Source: Streptococcaceae bacterium ESL0687 (GTDB lineage: Bacteria; Bacillota; Bacilli; Lactobacillales; Streptococcaceae). Taken from it: a stretch of DNA of 64,000 nt. How positions within the stretch are numbered: position 1 is the stretch's first letter; each line of letters opens with the position of its first letter. Below are positions 18,980 to 32,536 of the stretch, in pieces. Both the position numbers and the translations under genes were made by a program. The DNA lies in NCBI GenBank assembly GCA_029392475.1, contig CP113940.1:1302001-1366000 (forward strand), read 5' to 3'. The notes under the pieces were generated by a model, which was not told where the DNA came from, searched no databases, and worked only from the letters and a program-made list of their open reading frames with translations.

Positions 18980-21900
18980 TTAAAATAAATCATCAAAGAG
19001 ACTCAGTTGATTATCCTCAGGCATATTGCCAAGGATTCCCATTTCATCCATTTTTTCAACCAAAGTCTGAGAAACACCTGCCCTTTTTCTAAGCTCTGTT
19101 TTCGATAAAAATTCTCCGTTTTTGCGGGCTTCAACAATCTGATAGGCAACTGATTCGCCTAGACCGTCCATGGCTCTAAATGGTGGAATTAAGGTATCCC
19201 CTTCAATAATGAAGTTTGTTGCGTCACTTCTATAAAGATCAAGCTTACCAAATTTAAGGCCACGTTCAAGCATTTCATTACAAAGTTCTAGGGTTCCGTA
19301 AAGATCTTTTTCGACCTTCGTTGCCTCATAATTTTTATCCTTTTCACGGATTTCAGCCATTTTAGCCTTAACTTCTGTAAGACCACTTCCCATTGTTTTC
19401 AGATCAAAGGCCTTGGCCCTAATTGAAAAGTAGGCTGAATAGTAAAAGATAGGATAATGAACCTTGAAGTAGGCAACACGAAGGGCCATGAGAACATAAG
19501 CTGCCGCATGGGCCTTGGGGAACATATATTTAATCTTGCTACAAGATTCGATATACCATTCTGGAACATTATTTTCCTTCATGGCCGCTAGATACTTATC
19601 TCGCTCCGCCTCATCCATCTTATTCCAAGCACCCTTACGCACTCGTTCCATGATATTAAAGGCCATCCCCTCTTCAAGACCAGCATGGATAAGGTAAACC
19701 ATAATATCATCCCGACAACCGATTACCTCACTTAGGTTAGCAATTTTTGCCTTAATAAGCTCCTGGGCATTACCTAGCCAAACGTCAGTTCCGTGTGATA
19801 ATCCGGAAATCTGCAAAAGTTCAGCGAAGGTTTTAGGTTTTGTTTCTTCAAGCATACCGCGAACAAAACTTGTCCCGAACTCAGGTACCCCAAAGGTTCC
19901 CGTTTTTGAAAAAATCTGCTCGGGTGTAACCCCAAGAACCTCAGTCCCTGAGAAGATCTTCATAACATCTGGATCATCAGGTGGAATGGTTGAAGGGTCA
20001 ATTCCAGAAAGATCTTGCAGCATCCTAATCATGGTCGGATCATCATGACCCAGGATATCAAGTTTTAGGATATTATCATGGATGGCATGGAAGTCAAAGT
20101 GAGTGGTCTGCCATTCAGCATTCAAATCATCTGCTGGATACTGGACAGGTGAAAAGTCGTAAACATCCATATAATTAGGAATTACAATAATTCCCCCTGG
20201 GTGTTGACCTGTTGTCCTTTTAACTCCAGTACTTCCCTGTGATAGCCTATCAATTTCTGCTGCCCTATAGTATTTACCGTAATCTCTTTCATAGCCCTTA
20301 ACAAAGCCATAGGCTGTTTTATCAGCAACTGTACCTATGGTTCCTGCCCTAAAGGCATAATCTTTTCCAAAAATATCCCGAACATCCAAGTGGGCACTGG
20401 CCTGATCTTCTCCTGAGAAGTTCAAATCGATATCAGGTACCTTATCTCCGTAAAATCCTAGGAAGGTTTCAAAGGGAATATCCTGGCCGTCTTTATTAAG
20501 CCTGGTTCCGCACTGGGGACAATCCTTTTCTGGCATGTCATAGCCTGATCCGTATTGACCTTCATCATAAAATTTAGAGTACTGGCAGTTAGGACACATG
20601 TAATGGGGAGCTAAGGGATTAACCTCAGTAATTCCAATCATAGTAGCTACAAAACTTGAACCCACAGATCCCCTACTTCCAACCAAATAGCCCCGGTCAT
20701 TAGACCGCTCTACTAGCTGCTGGGAGATTAGATAGATTACAGCAAATCCGTTACCGATAATACTATTGAGCTCTTTTTCAATCCTAAGATCAACCAAATC
20801 GGGGAGGGGATTACCGTAAAGGGCGTGAGCTTTTTCATAGGTAAGTCTTGCCACTTCCTCCTCTGCTCCCTCAATATAAGGAGTATACAAATCACTTCTA
20901 ACAGGGGTCACTTCTTCAAAGCTATCAGCCATCTTTTGTGTATTTTCAATTACAATTTCACGGGCCAGCTCTTCCCCTAAAAATGAAAACTCATCAAGCA
21001 TTTCATTGGTTGTTCTAAAATGAACATCTGGAAGATCTGCAGGCATGGCCTTTTCCCCGCGTCCTATCGGCCTGTTAATCATAGCCCCAGGACCCAGAGA
21101 CCTAACAATTATTTCCCTGTAAAGGGCATCAGTCTTATCTAGATAGTGAACGTTTCCTGTAGCTAGTACAGGCTTTCCTAGGGTCTTCCCAAGCTTTACA
21201 AGCTGCTTCAAAATATCCTGCAGCTCCATTTCATCCTTGATTGTTTCCTTGGCTATCAGTGGTTTGTACACAGATGGGGGCATGATTTCAATAAAATCAT
21301 AAAAACTTGCAACCTCTAGTGACTTTTCAAAACTCTTAGTTGTAACCGTATCAAAGACTTCACCCTCTGAGCAGGCTGATCCCACCAAAAGACCTTCCCT
21401 ATGGGCTTCAAGGACACTTTTAGGAATTCTTGCTACCCCTTCAAAATAGTCAACATTTGAATAGGAAACCAGCTTGAAAAGATTTTTAAGACCAGCCTGG
21501 GTCTGGGCATAAATTGTAGCATGCTTAACTCGTGCCTTCTTATAAGAATCCTTGGCTACCACCTTGGTATTTAGTTCGGAAATTTTACTTACCCCAAATT
21601 TTTCAGCTACGTCTCTTAGGAAGATAAATAGAAGTCTACCTGTAGCTTCGGCGTCATAATTGGCCATATGGTGGTGGTCAAGGGCTATACCAAAGCGTTT
21701 GGTCAAAGGTCCTAAACCATGGCGCTTGTATTCAGGATAAAGATTTCTTGCGAATTCAAGGGTATCAATTACTGGCTGAGTAATCTCCGGTAAATTATTA
21801 CGCGAGTAATTAATATTCATAAAACCTACGTCAAAGCTTGCATTATGGGCCACTAAAATGGAACCCTGGCAGAATTCCTGGAAGTCTTCAAGAACCTGTT

Positions 21901-23365
21901 TAAGTGGTTTTGCATTTCTGACATGATCATCTGTAATTCCTGTCAATTGAGTTGTAAATTCACTTAAGGGATGCCCTGGGTTAATAAATTCATCAAACTC
22001 TTCAATGACATTACCCTTGTACATCTTACTGGCAGCGACTTGAATAAGTTTATTATAAACTGCCGAAAGTCCTGTTGTTTCCACGTCAAAAACAACATAA
22101 GTTGAATCACTTAGGCTCGAATCATCTTCATTGTAGGTAATCGGTACCCTGTCTTCAACCAGGTTGGCCTCAACCCCGTAAAGTATCTTAACCCCATTTC
22201 TTTTCCCAGCACTATGGGCTTCAGGGAAACCCTGAAGACCAGCATGGTCTGTAATGGCTATGGCCTTGTGGCCCCATTTTGCTGCCCTTTCAACCAAAGC
22301 CCCAGCTGACTCAATAGCATCCATGGTAGACATATTTGTATGGGCATGAAATTCAACTCGTTTTTCATCATCAGGCATAAGGTCCATTCTAGCCTTCTTT
22401 TTGACTTCAATTAGGTCTTGGGCTTCAAGGACCAGATCTCTTGTAAAGGTGTTCATAACAACATTACCCCGAGCTCTAACCCACATACCAGTCTTTAATA
22501 AATCAAAAACCTTGGCCTCATCATCATTTCTGGCCCATTTTTGAACGACAAAAGAAGAACTATAATCCGTCATTTTAAAAATTAAAAGATGACGTCCATT
22601 TCTAGTCGTTTTCCTTTCAACATCAAAAACATACCCTTCAAAAATTAGGCGATTTTCCTCAGTTGTAATTTCAACCATTTGAGTTAGGAGTTCATTTGAT
22701 TTAATCTCCCGGCCCATCTGAAAAATTGTAGGGGTCGATCCCTTCTTCTCTTTTTTACTGGCTGCAGGAACTTGAGGTTGACTAAGCGCCTGACTTTTAA
22801 TTTTTTGGAGCTGATTATTAGTTGCCTCGGTTACCTGTTTTTCATGCTTTTTGGCAAGCTTCATTGATAAATCTTGATCCACCCTAGTAAAAATTTTTAT
22901 GTCCTTAAACCCAAAATTTTTATAGGCATCTTCCATTAAAGGTAGGTACTTATCTTCAAAGTATTTGAGATTAGATAAATCCGCTGTTACAAGATAGACC
23001 TTTGAATTTTCCGAATAAAGCTTATAATTTTCAAAGATATTTGAAAATGACGGACTACTGCATCCTTCCTCACCAAAAATTAAAGGATAGTAATCATTTA
23101 AGTCCTCATCAGAAAAACTTGCATCTTCTGCTAAAACAGTTAATTTAATCCTTGCAATATTACTAAAAGCTTCTTCCAAATGACCCTTTAAAGATTTGTA
23201 ATCCTGAACCCTTAAAAGTCTTGGAAACTTTAAGTAAAAGTGCCACAAATTACTGATTGTATGAACTTCAACGTTCGCAATGTCGGCACCTGAAAAATCA
23301 GCTGATTGTCTAATCTCTAAGGGGAGATTTATCTGATCCATCAACCTTTCAAAAAGTTCATTCAT
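18980..23365 (-). CDS. polC: DNA polymerase III alpha subunit, Gram-positive PolC type
   Basis: Replicative polymerase with built-in proofreading. Seen: 1461 aa with, in order, an N-terminal domain, an OB fold (about 240-330), a PHP domain ([14 protein letters not shown], near 340) split by a DnaQ-like 3'-5' exonuclease ([16 protein letters not shown], near 425), then the C-family polymerase core including the zinc motif [13 protein letters not shown]...CPQC and catalytic PDIDLNFSG, and C-terminal helix-hairpin-helix sequence. Length equals streptococcal PolC. It follows proS by 68 nt, the classical Firmicutes order rseP-proS-polC. Ribosome site GAGG. Confidence 0.97.
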   Translation of the reverse strand: MNELFERLMDQINLPLEIRQSADFSGADIANVEVHTISNLWHFYLKFPRLLRVQDYKSLKGHLEEAFSNIARIKLTVLAEDASFSDEDLNDYYPLIFGEEGCSSPSFSNIFENYKLYSENSKVYLVTADLSNLKYFEDKYLPLMEDAYKNFGFKDIKIFTRVDQDLSMKLAKKHEKQVTEATNNQLQKIKSQALSQPQVPAASKKEKKGSTPTIFQMGREIKSNELLTQMVEITTEENRLIFEGYVFDVERKTTRNGRHLLIFKMTDYSSSFVVQKWARNDDEAKVFDLLKTGMWVRARGNVVMNTFTRDLVLEAQDLIEVKKKARMDLMPDDEKRVEFHAHTNMSTMDAIESAGALVERAAKWGHKAIAITDHAGLQGFPEAHSAGKRNGVKILYGVEANLVEDRVPITYNEDDSSLSDSTYVVFDVETTGLSAVYNKLIQVAASKMYKGNVIEEFDEFINPGHPLSEFTTQLTGITDDHVRNAKPLKQVLEDFQEFCQGSILVAHNASFDVGFMNINYSRNNLPEITQPVIDTLEFARNLYPEYKRHGLGPLTKRFGIALDHHHMANYDAEATGRLLFIFLRDVAEKFGVSKISELNTKVVAKDSYKKARVKHATIYAQTQAGLKNLFKLVSYSNVDYFEGVARIPKSVLEAHREGLLVGSACSEGEVFDTVTTKSFEKSLEVASFYDFIEIMPPSVYKPLIAKETIKDEMELQDILKQLVKLGKTLGKPVLATGNVHYLDKTDALYREIIVRSLGPGAMINRPIGRGEKAMPADLPDVHFRTTNEMLDEFSFLGEELAREIVIENTQKMADSFEEVTPVRSDLYTPYIEGAEEEVARLTYEKAHALYGNPLPDLVDLRIEKELNSIIGNGFAVIYLISQQLVERSNDRGYLVGSRGSVGSSFVATMIGITEVNPLAPHYMCPNCQYSKFYDEGQYGSGYDMPEKDCPQCGTRLNKDGQDIPFETFLGFYGDKVPDIDLNFSGEDQASAHLDVRDIFGKDYAFRAGTIGTVADKTAYGFVKGYERDYGKYYRAAEIDRLSQGSTGVKRTTGQHPGGIIVIPNYMDVYDFSPVQYPADDLNAEWQTTHFDFHAIHDNILKLDILGHDDPTMIRMLQDLSGIDPSTIPPDDPDVMKIFSGTEVLGVTPEQIFSKTGTFGVPEFGTSFVRGMLEETKPKTFAELLQISGLSHGTDVWLGNAQELIKAKIANLSEVIGCRDDIMVYLIHAGLEEGMAFNIMERVRKGAWNKMDEAERDKYLAAMKENNVPEWYIESCSKIKYMFPKAHAAAYVLMALRVAYFKVHYPIFYYSAYFSIRAKAFDLKTMGSGLTEVKAKMAEIREKDKNYEATKVEKDLYGTLELCNEMLERGLKFGKLDLYRSDATNFIIEGDTLIPPFRAMDGLGESVAYQIVEARKNGEFLSKTELRKRAGVSQTLVEKMDEMGILGNMPEDNQLSLFDDLF

Positions 23366-23391
23366 TTATTTTCCTCATGTAAAGGCAAGAA

Positions 23392-23427
23392 GGAGCTAAA
23401 AATAATTATTTTATTACTTTTAACTCC
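23392..23427 (-). other. Imperfect hairpin between proS and polC
   Basis: Arms GGAG-TAAAA-TAAT pair with ATTA-TTTTA-CTCC with single mismatches and a 6-nt loop. No T-tract follows on the minus strand, so an mRNA-processing or stabilising structure is more likely than a terminator. Confidence 0.4.
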
Positions 23428-23433
23428 CCTTAC

Positions 23434-25287
<1,854 letters not shown>

Positions 25288-25308
25288 TTATATATTTCCT
25301 TTCACTTA

Positions 25309-26559
25309 CTAAAATAGTCTCATAAAGTCATTCCAGGTTACAGCAATCATTAGTATAATCATAAAGACCATGGCAACTGCTGTAATTATTCCTTCTTTTT
25401 CTGGGCTTATTGGTTTTCTACGGATGGCTTCAATTATGTTAAAGACAATTTTACCCCCGTCAAGAGCTGGGATTGGAATTAGGTTAAAAATTCCCAGATT
25501 AATTGATAAAATTGCCATAAATTTAACAACTGTTGAAAGACCCGCCTGGGCTGCTGTTCCACTCATTTGGTACATGGCAACTGGACCACCCAACTTATTG
25601 ATATTAGGTTTTACGATCAAATCTCCCAAAGCCTTAACAATCGCTGTAGAAGCACTTAGTGATTCACTAAAACCGTAGCTTATTTTATCCATAAACCCTG
25701 TTTTAATATGGGGGGCAATGCCGACCAAGTAACGGTCTTCCACCTTGTTCGGAGTTATTTTAAGCTCCTTACTTTGTCCGTCTTGAACAACGTCAAAAGT
25801 TAGGCTAGCTACTTGACTTTCCCCTATATTTTTAGTCAAATCATCCCAATTTGAGATAGAAACACCATTAATTTTTTCAATGTAGGCACCTGATTCAAGG
25901 CCTGCTTGAGCTGCAGGAGAGTCACTTGCGACCTCGCCAATTTGATTGGTTGAAAGATCCTGAACACCACCAGCTAGAAAGGCCGCTAGAATAAAAGCAA
26001 GGATTCCCAAAATAAAGTTATTCATAGGCCCTGCAAAGTTTGTCATCAAGCGCCCTTTAAGGCTTGCATTTTGGTATTGAACGTCACTTGGTGCAATCCT
26101 AACCTCTGTCCCGTCAGCTTCAATAATTGTTGCATCATGATTTACTGGATAGATTCTTTCGTCACCTGCAACCTCACCGGTAATGGTTAGAGCATTCTCA
26201 AAATCATAAGAGGTCACAAACATGGGCAGCTCTTCCAAATAGCTTGTTCCCTGCCTTAGATTAATCCTTGTCACAAGACCATCAACAAGAGTAAGACCAA
26301 CTGGCGTACCTGTTTTAATTTCTGTGTCATCATCACCCCAGCCGGCCATACGGACATAGCCTCCAAGAGGGAGCATCCTAATACTGTAGGCTGTTCCATC
26401 ACGACCTATATGACCAAATAACTTGGGGCCCATTCCAATTGAAAATTCTCTGACAAGGATCCCTGCTTTTTTGGCAAAGTAAAAATGACCAAACTCATGA
26501 ACGATTACAATTACACCAAAAATTATAATAAATGTAACTAGTGTTTTAATAACTTCCAT
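25309..26559 (-). CDS. rseP: Site-2 membrane metalloprotease RseP/Eep
   Basis: Intramembrane zinc protease that cleaves membrane-spanning substrates such as anti-sigma factors; in streptococci and enterococci Eep processes signal peptides of peptide pheromones. Seen: 416 aa; HEFGH at residues 21-25 in the first helix, an extracytoplasmic PDZ domain (about 205-275, SPAAQAGLESGAYIEKING), and the second catalytic motif in NLIPIPALDGGK. Four membrane segments are expected. Start: ATG after GGAGG, 3 nt beyond the dxr stop. Confidence 0.95.
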   Translation of the reverse strand: MEVIKTLVTFIIIFGVIVIVHEFGHFYFAKKAGILVREFSIGMGPKLFGHIGRDGTAYSIRMLPLGGYVRMAGWGDDDTEIKTGTPVGLTLVDGLVTRINLRQGTSYLEELPMFVTSYDFENALTITGEVAGDERIYPVNHDATIIEADGTEVRIAPSDVQYQNASLKGRLMTNFAGPMNNFILGILAFILAAFLAGGVQDLSTNQIGEVASDSPAAQAGLESGAYIEKINGVSISNWDDLTKNIGESQVASLTFDVVQDGQSKELKITPNKVEDRYLVGIAPHIKTGFMDKISYGFSESLSASTAIVKALGDLIVKPNINKLGGPVAMYQMSGTAAQAGLSTVVKFMAILSINLGIFNLIPIPALDGGKIVFNIIEAIRRKPISPEKEGIITAVAMVFMIILMIAVTWNDFMRLF

Positions 26560-26562
26560 TCT

Positions 26563-27747
26563 CTAACCTCCTTGAGATTCAAAGCCTACATCCTTATTTT
26601 TAATCCATTCTTTAACTGATTTTCTGGTTTGTTGATCAATTGCTATCAGTTTTTCAAGACTTAATTGGGCTACTTCCGTGTGACGAGCAACTGCCCTTTC
26701 AATGACAGTTTCAATTTCTAAGAATTCGATCTCGCCTGCTAAAAATGAAGCCACAGCTATTTCATTTGCTGCATTATATACAGCAGGAAAGCTTCCACCA
26801 AGGCGACCAACCTCAAAGGCTAAGGCAAGCATAGGGAAACGTTCATAATCAACTTGTTCAAAGTGAAGGCAGGCCATATCAGCCAGAGAAAAATCCTTTT
26901 CCTTAATCAAGGGTTCATGGTTAGGATAGGTAAGGGCGTACTGAATGGGTTGCCTCATATCACTGGCTCCAAGTTCTGCAAACATAGCCCCGTCATGGGT
27001 AGTTACAAGGGAGTGAACCACACTTTCCCTATGCATAAGAACATTGATTCGCCCGTAATCAAGATTGAAAAGGTGATGGGCTTCAATGACCTCAAGCCCC
27101 TTATTAACCATGGTAGCACTATCAATTGTAATCTTTGCTCCCATAAACCAGTTGGGATGATTTAAGGCATCCTCAACGCTAACTCCTTTGAGTTCTGAGC
27201 GTTTCTTATCTCTGAAACTACCTCCGCTAGCTGTTATGGTTATATCCCTTAGGTCAGAATTTTTCACCCCTTCAAGAAGTTGAAAAATTGCTGAATGTTC
27301 ACTATCAACAGGAAGTATTTTTACTCCCTTGGCCCTTGCTGCTGGCATGATAAAATCTCCTGCAACAACTAGGGTTTCCTTGTTGGCAATAGCAATATCC
27401 CTTCCAAGTTCAATAGCCCTCATGGTTGGAAGAAGACCAACACTTCCCATCACAGCATTTAAAAGTAAATCATAGTCAACTTCAACAAGCTCAGCTAGCC
27501 CTTCATCACCATAAAAAACCTGTAAACCTGGATAATCCTTTTTTAAAAGACTAGCATTTTCTTCTGATTGGGTTGCTACATAAAGAGGCTTAAATTGTTC
27601 AATAATGGCGCGAGCCTTGGCTAAATTTTGTCCAAAACTTATTGCAAGCAGCTGAAATTTATGGGGATTATTTTCAATTATATCTAGGGTACTTGATCCA
27701 ATTGATCCCGTAGCACCCAACAAACAAATTTTTTTCATTGCTTTCAT
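26563..27747 (-). CDS. dxr: 1-deoxy-D-xylulose 5-phosphate reductoisomerase
   Basis: Second step of the MEP isoprenoid pathway: DXP plus NADPH to MEP. Seen: 394 aa; NADPH motif GATGSIG (residues 11-17), ANKETLV, the metal-binding VDSEHSAIFQ, the flexible loop NHPNW, MHRESVVHS, and the AANEIAV motif. No frameshift and all key residues are present, so it looks functional. Context uppS-cdsA-dxr-rseP-proS-polC is the Bacillus order. Known: Streptococcus and Lactococcus normally make isoprenoids by the mevalonate route and lack dxr at this place, so this is a taxonomic marker. Start may be ATG 27747 or ATG 27738 (MKKICLLG); ribosome sites are weak for both. Confidence 0.95.
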   Translation of the reverse strand: MKAMKKICLLGATGSIGSSTLDIIENNPHKFQLLAISFGQNLAKARAIIEQFKPLYVATQSEENASLLKKDYPGLQVFYGDEGLAELVEVDYDLLLNAVMGSVGLLPTMRAIELGRDIAIANKETLVVAGDFIMPAARAKGVKILPVDSEHSAIFQLLEGVKNSDLRDITITASGGSFRDKKRSELKGVSVEDALNHPNWFMGAKITIDSATMVNKGLEVIEAHHLFNLDYGRINVLMHRESVVHSLVTTHDGAMFAELGASDMRQPIQYALTYPNHEPLIKEKDFSLADMACLHFEQVDYERFPMLALAFEVGRLGGSFPAVYNAANEIAVASFLAGEIEFLEIETVIERAVARHTEVAQLSLEKLIAIDQQTRKSVKEWIKNKDVGFESQGG

Positions 27748-27756
27748 GTCCGAATC

Positions 27757-28551
27757 TTAAAAGAGACCAAAAAGGTGCATTATTGGAAAAACAAATAGCA
27801 AACTATCAAAACGGTCTAAAATTCCCCCGTGACCTGGTAGAATGTCACCTGAATCCTTAACCCCGTATTGACGCTTGATAGAGCTTTCAACCAAATCTCC
27901 TAGCTGAGCTACCACACTAAAGATAATAGTTAGGAAAAGAAGCTTCCCTAAAGAGATATTTGGTGCATACTTAGAAAAAAGAATGGCCATAAGAAAACTT
28001 GTCACGACAGCCGATAAGATTCCCCCAAGGGATCCTTCAATTGTCTTATTAGGAGAAACTGAAGGAATTAACTTGTGCTTGCCGTATTTACTTCCTGCAA
28101 AATAGGCACCGATATCAGTCGCCCAAACGATAAAGAGGGCTAAGAATATAACAAACAAACTATTCAACCTAGCATTTAAAAGACTCTGAAAACCAATTCC
28201 AATATAGAAGGCTGATAGGAAAGGAAAGCCAATATTTTCATACTTGTATTGACCCTTTGAAAAGACCATACCTGCTAGTAGGCTAAAGACAAAGAAGGTA
28301 AAGAGCATGAGTTGGCTATCCACTCCAAGTTTTGGAAAATAAGTGTTCATCGGAAGAACTAGAGCCAAGGTAGCAAGGGAAGACAACCCACCTTCAAGTG
28401 ATAAAAATGGCAGATTTGCCATTTTGAATAACTCACTAAGAGCTATAACAGCTAAAGCTGCTACTAAAAGGTTTAAAATCAAGCCACCCTTGAGAATTGC
28501 TAGAATAAAAATCCCTCCAGCTACAACTCCAGTAATAACTCTTTCTCTCAT
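27757..28551 (-). CDS. cdsA: Phosphatidate cytidylyltransferase
   Basis: Membrane enzyme that makes CDP-diacylglycerol from phosphatidate and CTP, the precursor of phosphatidylglycerol and so of lipoteichoic acid. Seen: 264 aa with about seven or eight membrane segments and the C-terminal signature beginning [14 protein letters not shown] and ending [20 protein letters not shown]. It starts on the base next to the uppS stop and is 9 nt from dxr, so tightly coupled. Confidence 0.96.
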   Translation of the reverse strand: MRERVITGVVAGGIFILAILKGGLILNLLVAALAVIALSELFKMANLPFLSLEGGLSSLATLALVLPMNTYFPKLGVDSQLMLFTFFVFSLLAGMVFSKGQYKYENIGFPFLSAFYIGIGFQSLLNARLNSLFVIFLALFIVWATDIGAYFAGSKYGKHKLIPSVSPNKTIEGSLGGILSAVVTSFLMAILFSKYAPNISLGKLLFLTIIFSVVAQLGDLVESSIKRQYGVKDSGDILPGHGGILDRFDSLLFVFPIMHLFGLF

Positions 28552-29310
28552 CTATTTAATTCCTCCGTATCTTCGATCACGTTTTTTATAAATTTCCACT
28601 GCTTTTTCAAGCTCTGCCTCATCAAAATCAGGCCATAAGGTTGGGGTAAAGTAAAGTTCACTATAGGCTGCCTGCCAGGGAAGAAAATTACTAAGTCTTT
28701 CCTCACCGCTAGTTCGAACAATAAAATCAGGATCCCAGTACTCTTCTGGTAAGATAGAGGTCTCTAGATTTCTTGAAATCAAATCTTCATTGATATCTTC
28801 TAGACTAATGCTTCCTTCTTTTACAGCCCCTGCAATTTTTTTAACAGCCTGGGTAATTTCGTTACGACCCCCGTAGTTCAGGGCAAAATTTAAGATCATC
28901 CCAGTATTATCTTTAGTATCAATACTTGCCCTATCAATAGCATCAAGGGTTGACTTAGGAACACCTTGTCTTTCCCCAATCATTCTAATTTGAATATTTT
29001 CCCTATTTAAAACAGGAACGAATTTTTCATAAAAATCGATGGGTAGGCTCATAATGAATTTTACTTCTGCCTCAGGTCTTGCCCAATTTTCTGTTGAAAA
29101 GGCATAGACTGTCATGACCTTAATTCCCATTTTTTGACCATGAATGGCTGCCCTTTGGAGGGAATCCATACCTGCCTTATGACCTAAAATTCTAGGTTTC
29201 CCCTGTCTTTTAGCCCATCTTCCATTCCCGTCCATAATTATCCCAATGTGATTAGGAACTGGAATATCAGCTAAATTTTTTATATCTTTATTTTTAAACA
29301 GATTTAACAT
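28552..29310 (-). CDS. uppS: Isoprenyl transferase (undecaprenyl diphosphate synthase)
   Basis: Cis-prenyltransferase that makes the C55 lipid carrier for peptidoglycan and wall polymers. Seen: 252 aa; MDGNGRWAKRQGKPRILGHK with the catalytic Asp, VYAFSTENW, and FIVRTSGEERLSNFLPWQ. Start chosen at ATG 29310, with GGAG 5 nt upstream; a GTG at 29316 overlaps that GGAG. First gene of the lipid/isoprenoid run with cdsA and dxr, so C5 precursor, carrier and phospholipid enzymes are grouped. Confidence 0.96.
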   Translation of the reverse strand: MLNLFKNKDIKNLADIPVPNHIGIIMDGNGRWAKRQGKPRILGHKAGMDSLQRAAIHGQKMGIKVMTVYAFSTENWARPEAEVKFIMSLPIDFYEKFVPVLNRENIQIRMIGERQGVPKSTLDAIDRASIDTKDNTGMILNFALNYGGRNEITQAVKKIAGAVKEGSISLEDINEDLISRNLETSILPEEYWDPDFIVRTSGEERLSNFLPWQAAYSELYFTPTLWPDFDEAELEKAVEIYKKRDRRYGGIK

Positions 29311-29335
29311 AATCACTCCACATACTTAATATCCT

Positions 29336-29344
29336 ATTTTACCA
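29336..29344 (-). promoter_or_regulatory. Promoter of the uppS operon
   Basis: Minus-strand TGGTAAAAT: extended -10 with hexamer TAAAAT (29341-29336), just below the yajC terminator. Confidence 0.5.
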
Positions 29345-29371
29345 TAATTAAATTATTTTTAATACAGATAA

Positions 29372-29391
29372 AAGAGGGCCTAGGCCCTCTT
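29372..29391 (-). terminator. Terminator of yajC
   Basis: Perfect palindrome of 9-base GC-rich arms (AAGAGGGCC/GGCCCTCTT) around TA, followed on the minus strand by TTTTATC. It overlaps the yajC stop codon. Confidence 0.65.
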
Positions 29392-29752
29392 ATTTGTCTT
29401 CTTCGATTGGTGTGTCGTAAGGTCTTTGGCTCTCTTGATCAGCTTTTTCTTCACTGTCAGCTACAAATTTTTCTGCCTCGGCCTGTACTTGAGCTGGCTC
29501 TTTTACAGTTTTAATAGCAGACTTGTCAAAGGTTAAAATTACACCTTCACAATCAAGTTCAATAGTTCCAAGGTCATCATTAACAGCAAAAAGTGTACCG
29601 TGAAGTCCTCCGATGGTTACAATTGAACTTCCAATTTTCATGCTATCAAGTAAGTTTTTACGACTTTCTTGAGCTTTCTTTTGCTGTCTTGAGGTCATGA
29701 ACATCATTCCCCCAACCATGACTAACATTACTAAAATAAATGGGCTACCCAT
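29390..29752 (-). CDS. yajC: Preprotein translocase subunit YajC
   Basis: Accessory membrane subunit of the Sec translocase. Seen: 120 aa; one N-terminal membrane segment (about residues 3-20), the conserved basic RQQKKAQESRKNLLDSMK, then the YajC-type small beta domain (GSSIVTIGGLHGTLFAVND) and an acidic tail. Length is usual for Gram-positive YajC. Ribosome site GGAGG. It is downstream of tgt, as in many bacteria, but has its own promoter overlapping the end of tgt. Confidence 0.93.
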   Translation of the reverse strand: MGSPFILVMLVMVGGMMFMTSRQQKKAQESRKNLLDSMKIGSSIVTIGGLHGTLFAVNDDLGTIELDCEGVILTFDKSAIKTVKEPAQVQAEAEKFVADSEEKADQESQRPYDTPIEEDK

Positions 29753-29783
29753 ATCTACCTCCGATTTTTATGTTGCTTTCTAC

Positions 29784-29812
29784 AGTTTACCAAATTTCTT
29801 GGCCTTTAACAA
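29784..29812 (-). promoter_or_regulatory. yajC promoter
   Basis: Minus strand: -35 TTGTTA (29812-29807), 17-bp spacer, -10 TAAACT (29789-29784). It ends next to the tgt stop codon. Confidence 0.55.
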
Positions 29813-29813
29813 A

Positions 29814-30986
<1,173 letters not shown>

Positions 30987-31030
30987 TCAAGGCATTTTTT
31001 TATAGCTTCTTACTTAGCTACAGCTCTACT

Positions 31031-31039
31031 ATTCTAACA
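31031..31039 (-). promoter_or_regulatory. Extended -10 promoter of tgt
   Basis: Minus-strand TGTTAGAAT, hexamer TAGAAT at 31036-31031; the same 9-mer is at the leuS and M42 peptidase promoters. Confidence 0.5.
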
Positions 31040-31109
31040 AATTTGACTTGGGCCGTAAAGATAATAAAAGATTAATCACCTGACTTTAACCTGCTTGAAA
31101 TATTTAAAA

Positions 31110-31138
31110 TAAGCTTTACTAGTGTTTGACAAAGCTTA
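31110..31138 (-). terminator. Possible terminator of the MFS gene
   Basis: TAAGCTTT and AAAGCTTA form a perfect 8-base stem with a 13-nt loop overlapping the MFS stop codon; the minus-strand flank is only ATTTTAAAT, so termination would be weak. Confidence 0.35.
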
Positions 31139-32362
31139 GGCAGGAATCTCCTTCATGCTTAGAATTAGACCGATAGCAAGAACTACTAAAAGTCCTAGAC
31201 AAATTGCTGCAGGCATGATTCCAAGGGAGCTAGCAACAGCAACAAGAGCGATGGATAAAAGTCCCGGAAAAACAACAGTGATTGTTGAAATAGCTGATTG
31301 AATGGCTCCCATAGCTTTTTCTGGAATCAGGCTAAAGACTGCCTTCTGCAACCTAGGACTTAAAACCCCAACTGAAAGGGCATTTCCAAAGGCACCAATT
31401 ATAATCAGAAGAAAACTTTGATTTGCAAAACCAAAAATTATCAAAAGCTCCATAAGTTGGCATAAATAGATGGAACTTCTTGTCGTCATCTTCTTCAAAA
31501 GGGACCCACTTAGGAAGCTACCAAAAACTAGCCCCACAAGCTCCATGACCGTCAAAATAGCAATCGACTGTCCATTTTCTAAGCCGTAAAAACTTGTCTT
31601 TAAGAGCACAAGGGTTGATAGGGGAACAAGGATGCTCATAACGGCCTGGCTAATGGAAAGAATTCCTAAAAGCCTGACCACATCTTTTAAACCAAATAAT
31701 ATTTTCAACGACTCCTTCAAGTGATCTAAAAAGCCATTAAAGCTCATAGGACGACCCGGAGGAATTTCCTCTTCATACTTGATTAGATCCTTTTTAATCA
31801 AAAGAATTCCTAGAAAAACTAATAGGAAGGTCAAGGCATTAATTGCCGCAAAATTTCCGATACTAATAAAGCCTACTAAAACTCCGCCCAAGAGATTTCC
31901 AAACATCCTAACTAAGCTAGAGGTGGCCTGCTTAAAACCCATGGCTTGGGTCATATCATCACTTATAATTCGCATATAAATTGGAGTTAACATGGCCCCA
32001 GAAAAAGTACCTAGGGTGTCAGATACAAGATTAATACCACAAATTAAAAAAACTGATAGGATACCAAATTCGCTTCCAAGTAAAATTATAGCTACAAAGG
32101 TATAAAGAATAAATTTAATGAGAGCAATTATTGTATACTTTTTTATTCTATTTTTTTGAAAATCTGCTGCTACCCCTGTAAAGATTTGAATAATCTGGGG
32201 AATTGTTTCTGAAATGGTAATTAAAAGGACCGCCAGGGGAGCAAATTTATAGGCTGACACATAATTAATAAAGGCCAAATAAAACATTGTATCCCCTAAG
32301 ATTGAAATCCATTCATTTATCGACATCTGCCTAAAATCTCTATTTTTTAAAAATATATTCAT
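31136..32362 (-). CDS. Major facilitator superfamily transporter
   Basis: Seen: 408 aa with about twelve hydrophobic segments and an MFS-type loop between helices 2 and 3 (GVAADFQKNRIKK). The overall pattern, short termini and a long central loop (LIKKDLIKYEEEIPPGRP, near residue 200) resemble the multidrug/macrolide-efflux MFS proteins of lactic acid bacteria. Substrate unknown. Monocistronic: own promoter (32397-32425), flanked by rpoC and tgt. Ribosome site is a modest AGGGG. Function beyond membrane transport cannot be asserted. Confidence 0.8.
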   Translation of the reverse strand: MNIFLKNRDFRQMSINEWISILGDTMFYLAFINYVSAYKFAPLAVLLITISETIPQIIQIFTGVAADFQKNRIKKYTIIALIKFILYTFVAIILLGSEFGILSVFLICGINLVSDTLGTFSGAMLTPIYMRIISDDMTQAMGFKQATSSLVRMFGNLLGGVLVGFISIGNFAAINALTFLLVFLGILLIKKDLIKYEEEIPPGRPMSFNGFLDHLKESLKILFGLKDVVRLLGILSISQAVMSILVPLSTLVLLKTSFYGLENGQSIAILTVMELVGLVFGSFLSGSLLKKMTTRSSIYLCQLMELLIIFGFANQSFLLIIIGAFGNALSVGVLSPRLQKAVFSLIPEKAMGAIQSAISTITVVFPGLLSIALVAVASSLGIMPAAICLGLLVVLAIGLILSMKEIPA

Positions 32363-32396
32363 CCACTAACCCCTTTTATTATAATTTATTATAAAA

Positions 32397-32425
32397 ATCA
32401 TACCATTTAAGAGAGGAACTTCCAA
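32397..32425 (-). promoter_or_regulatory. Promoter of the MFS gene
   Basis: Minus strand: -35 TTGGAA (32425-32420), 17-bp spacer, -10 TATGAT (32402-32397) preceded by TGG, giving an extended -10. Confidence 0.6.
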
Positions 32426-32473
32426 AAATTTACTGGAAACTTTCATTATATATGAGAATTTCCGCAGCCAACA

Positions 32474-32508
32474 AAAAAATACCCAGGAATTAACCTTGGG
32501 TATTTTTT
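32474..32508 (-). terminator. Terminator of rpoBC
   Basis: Twelve-base arms AAAAAATACCCA/TGGGTATTTTTT (32474-32485 and 32497-32508) with an 11-nt loop, T-rich on the minus strand. It lies 29 nt below the rpoC stop. Confidence 0.85.
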
Positions 32509-32536
32509 ATTTATTAAAAGTTATTAAAGTTAGCCT

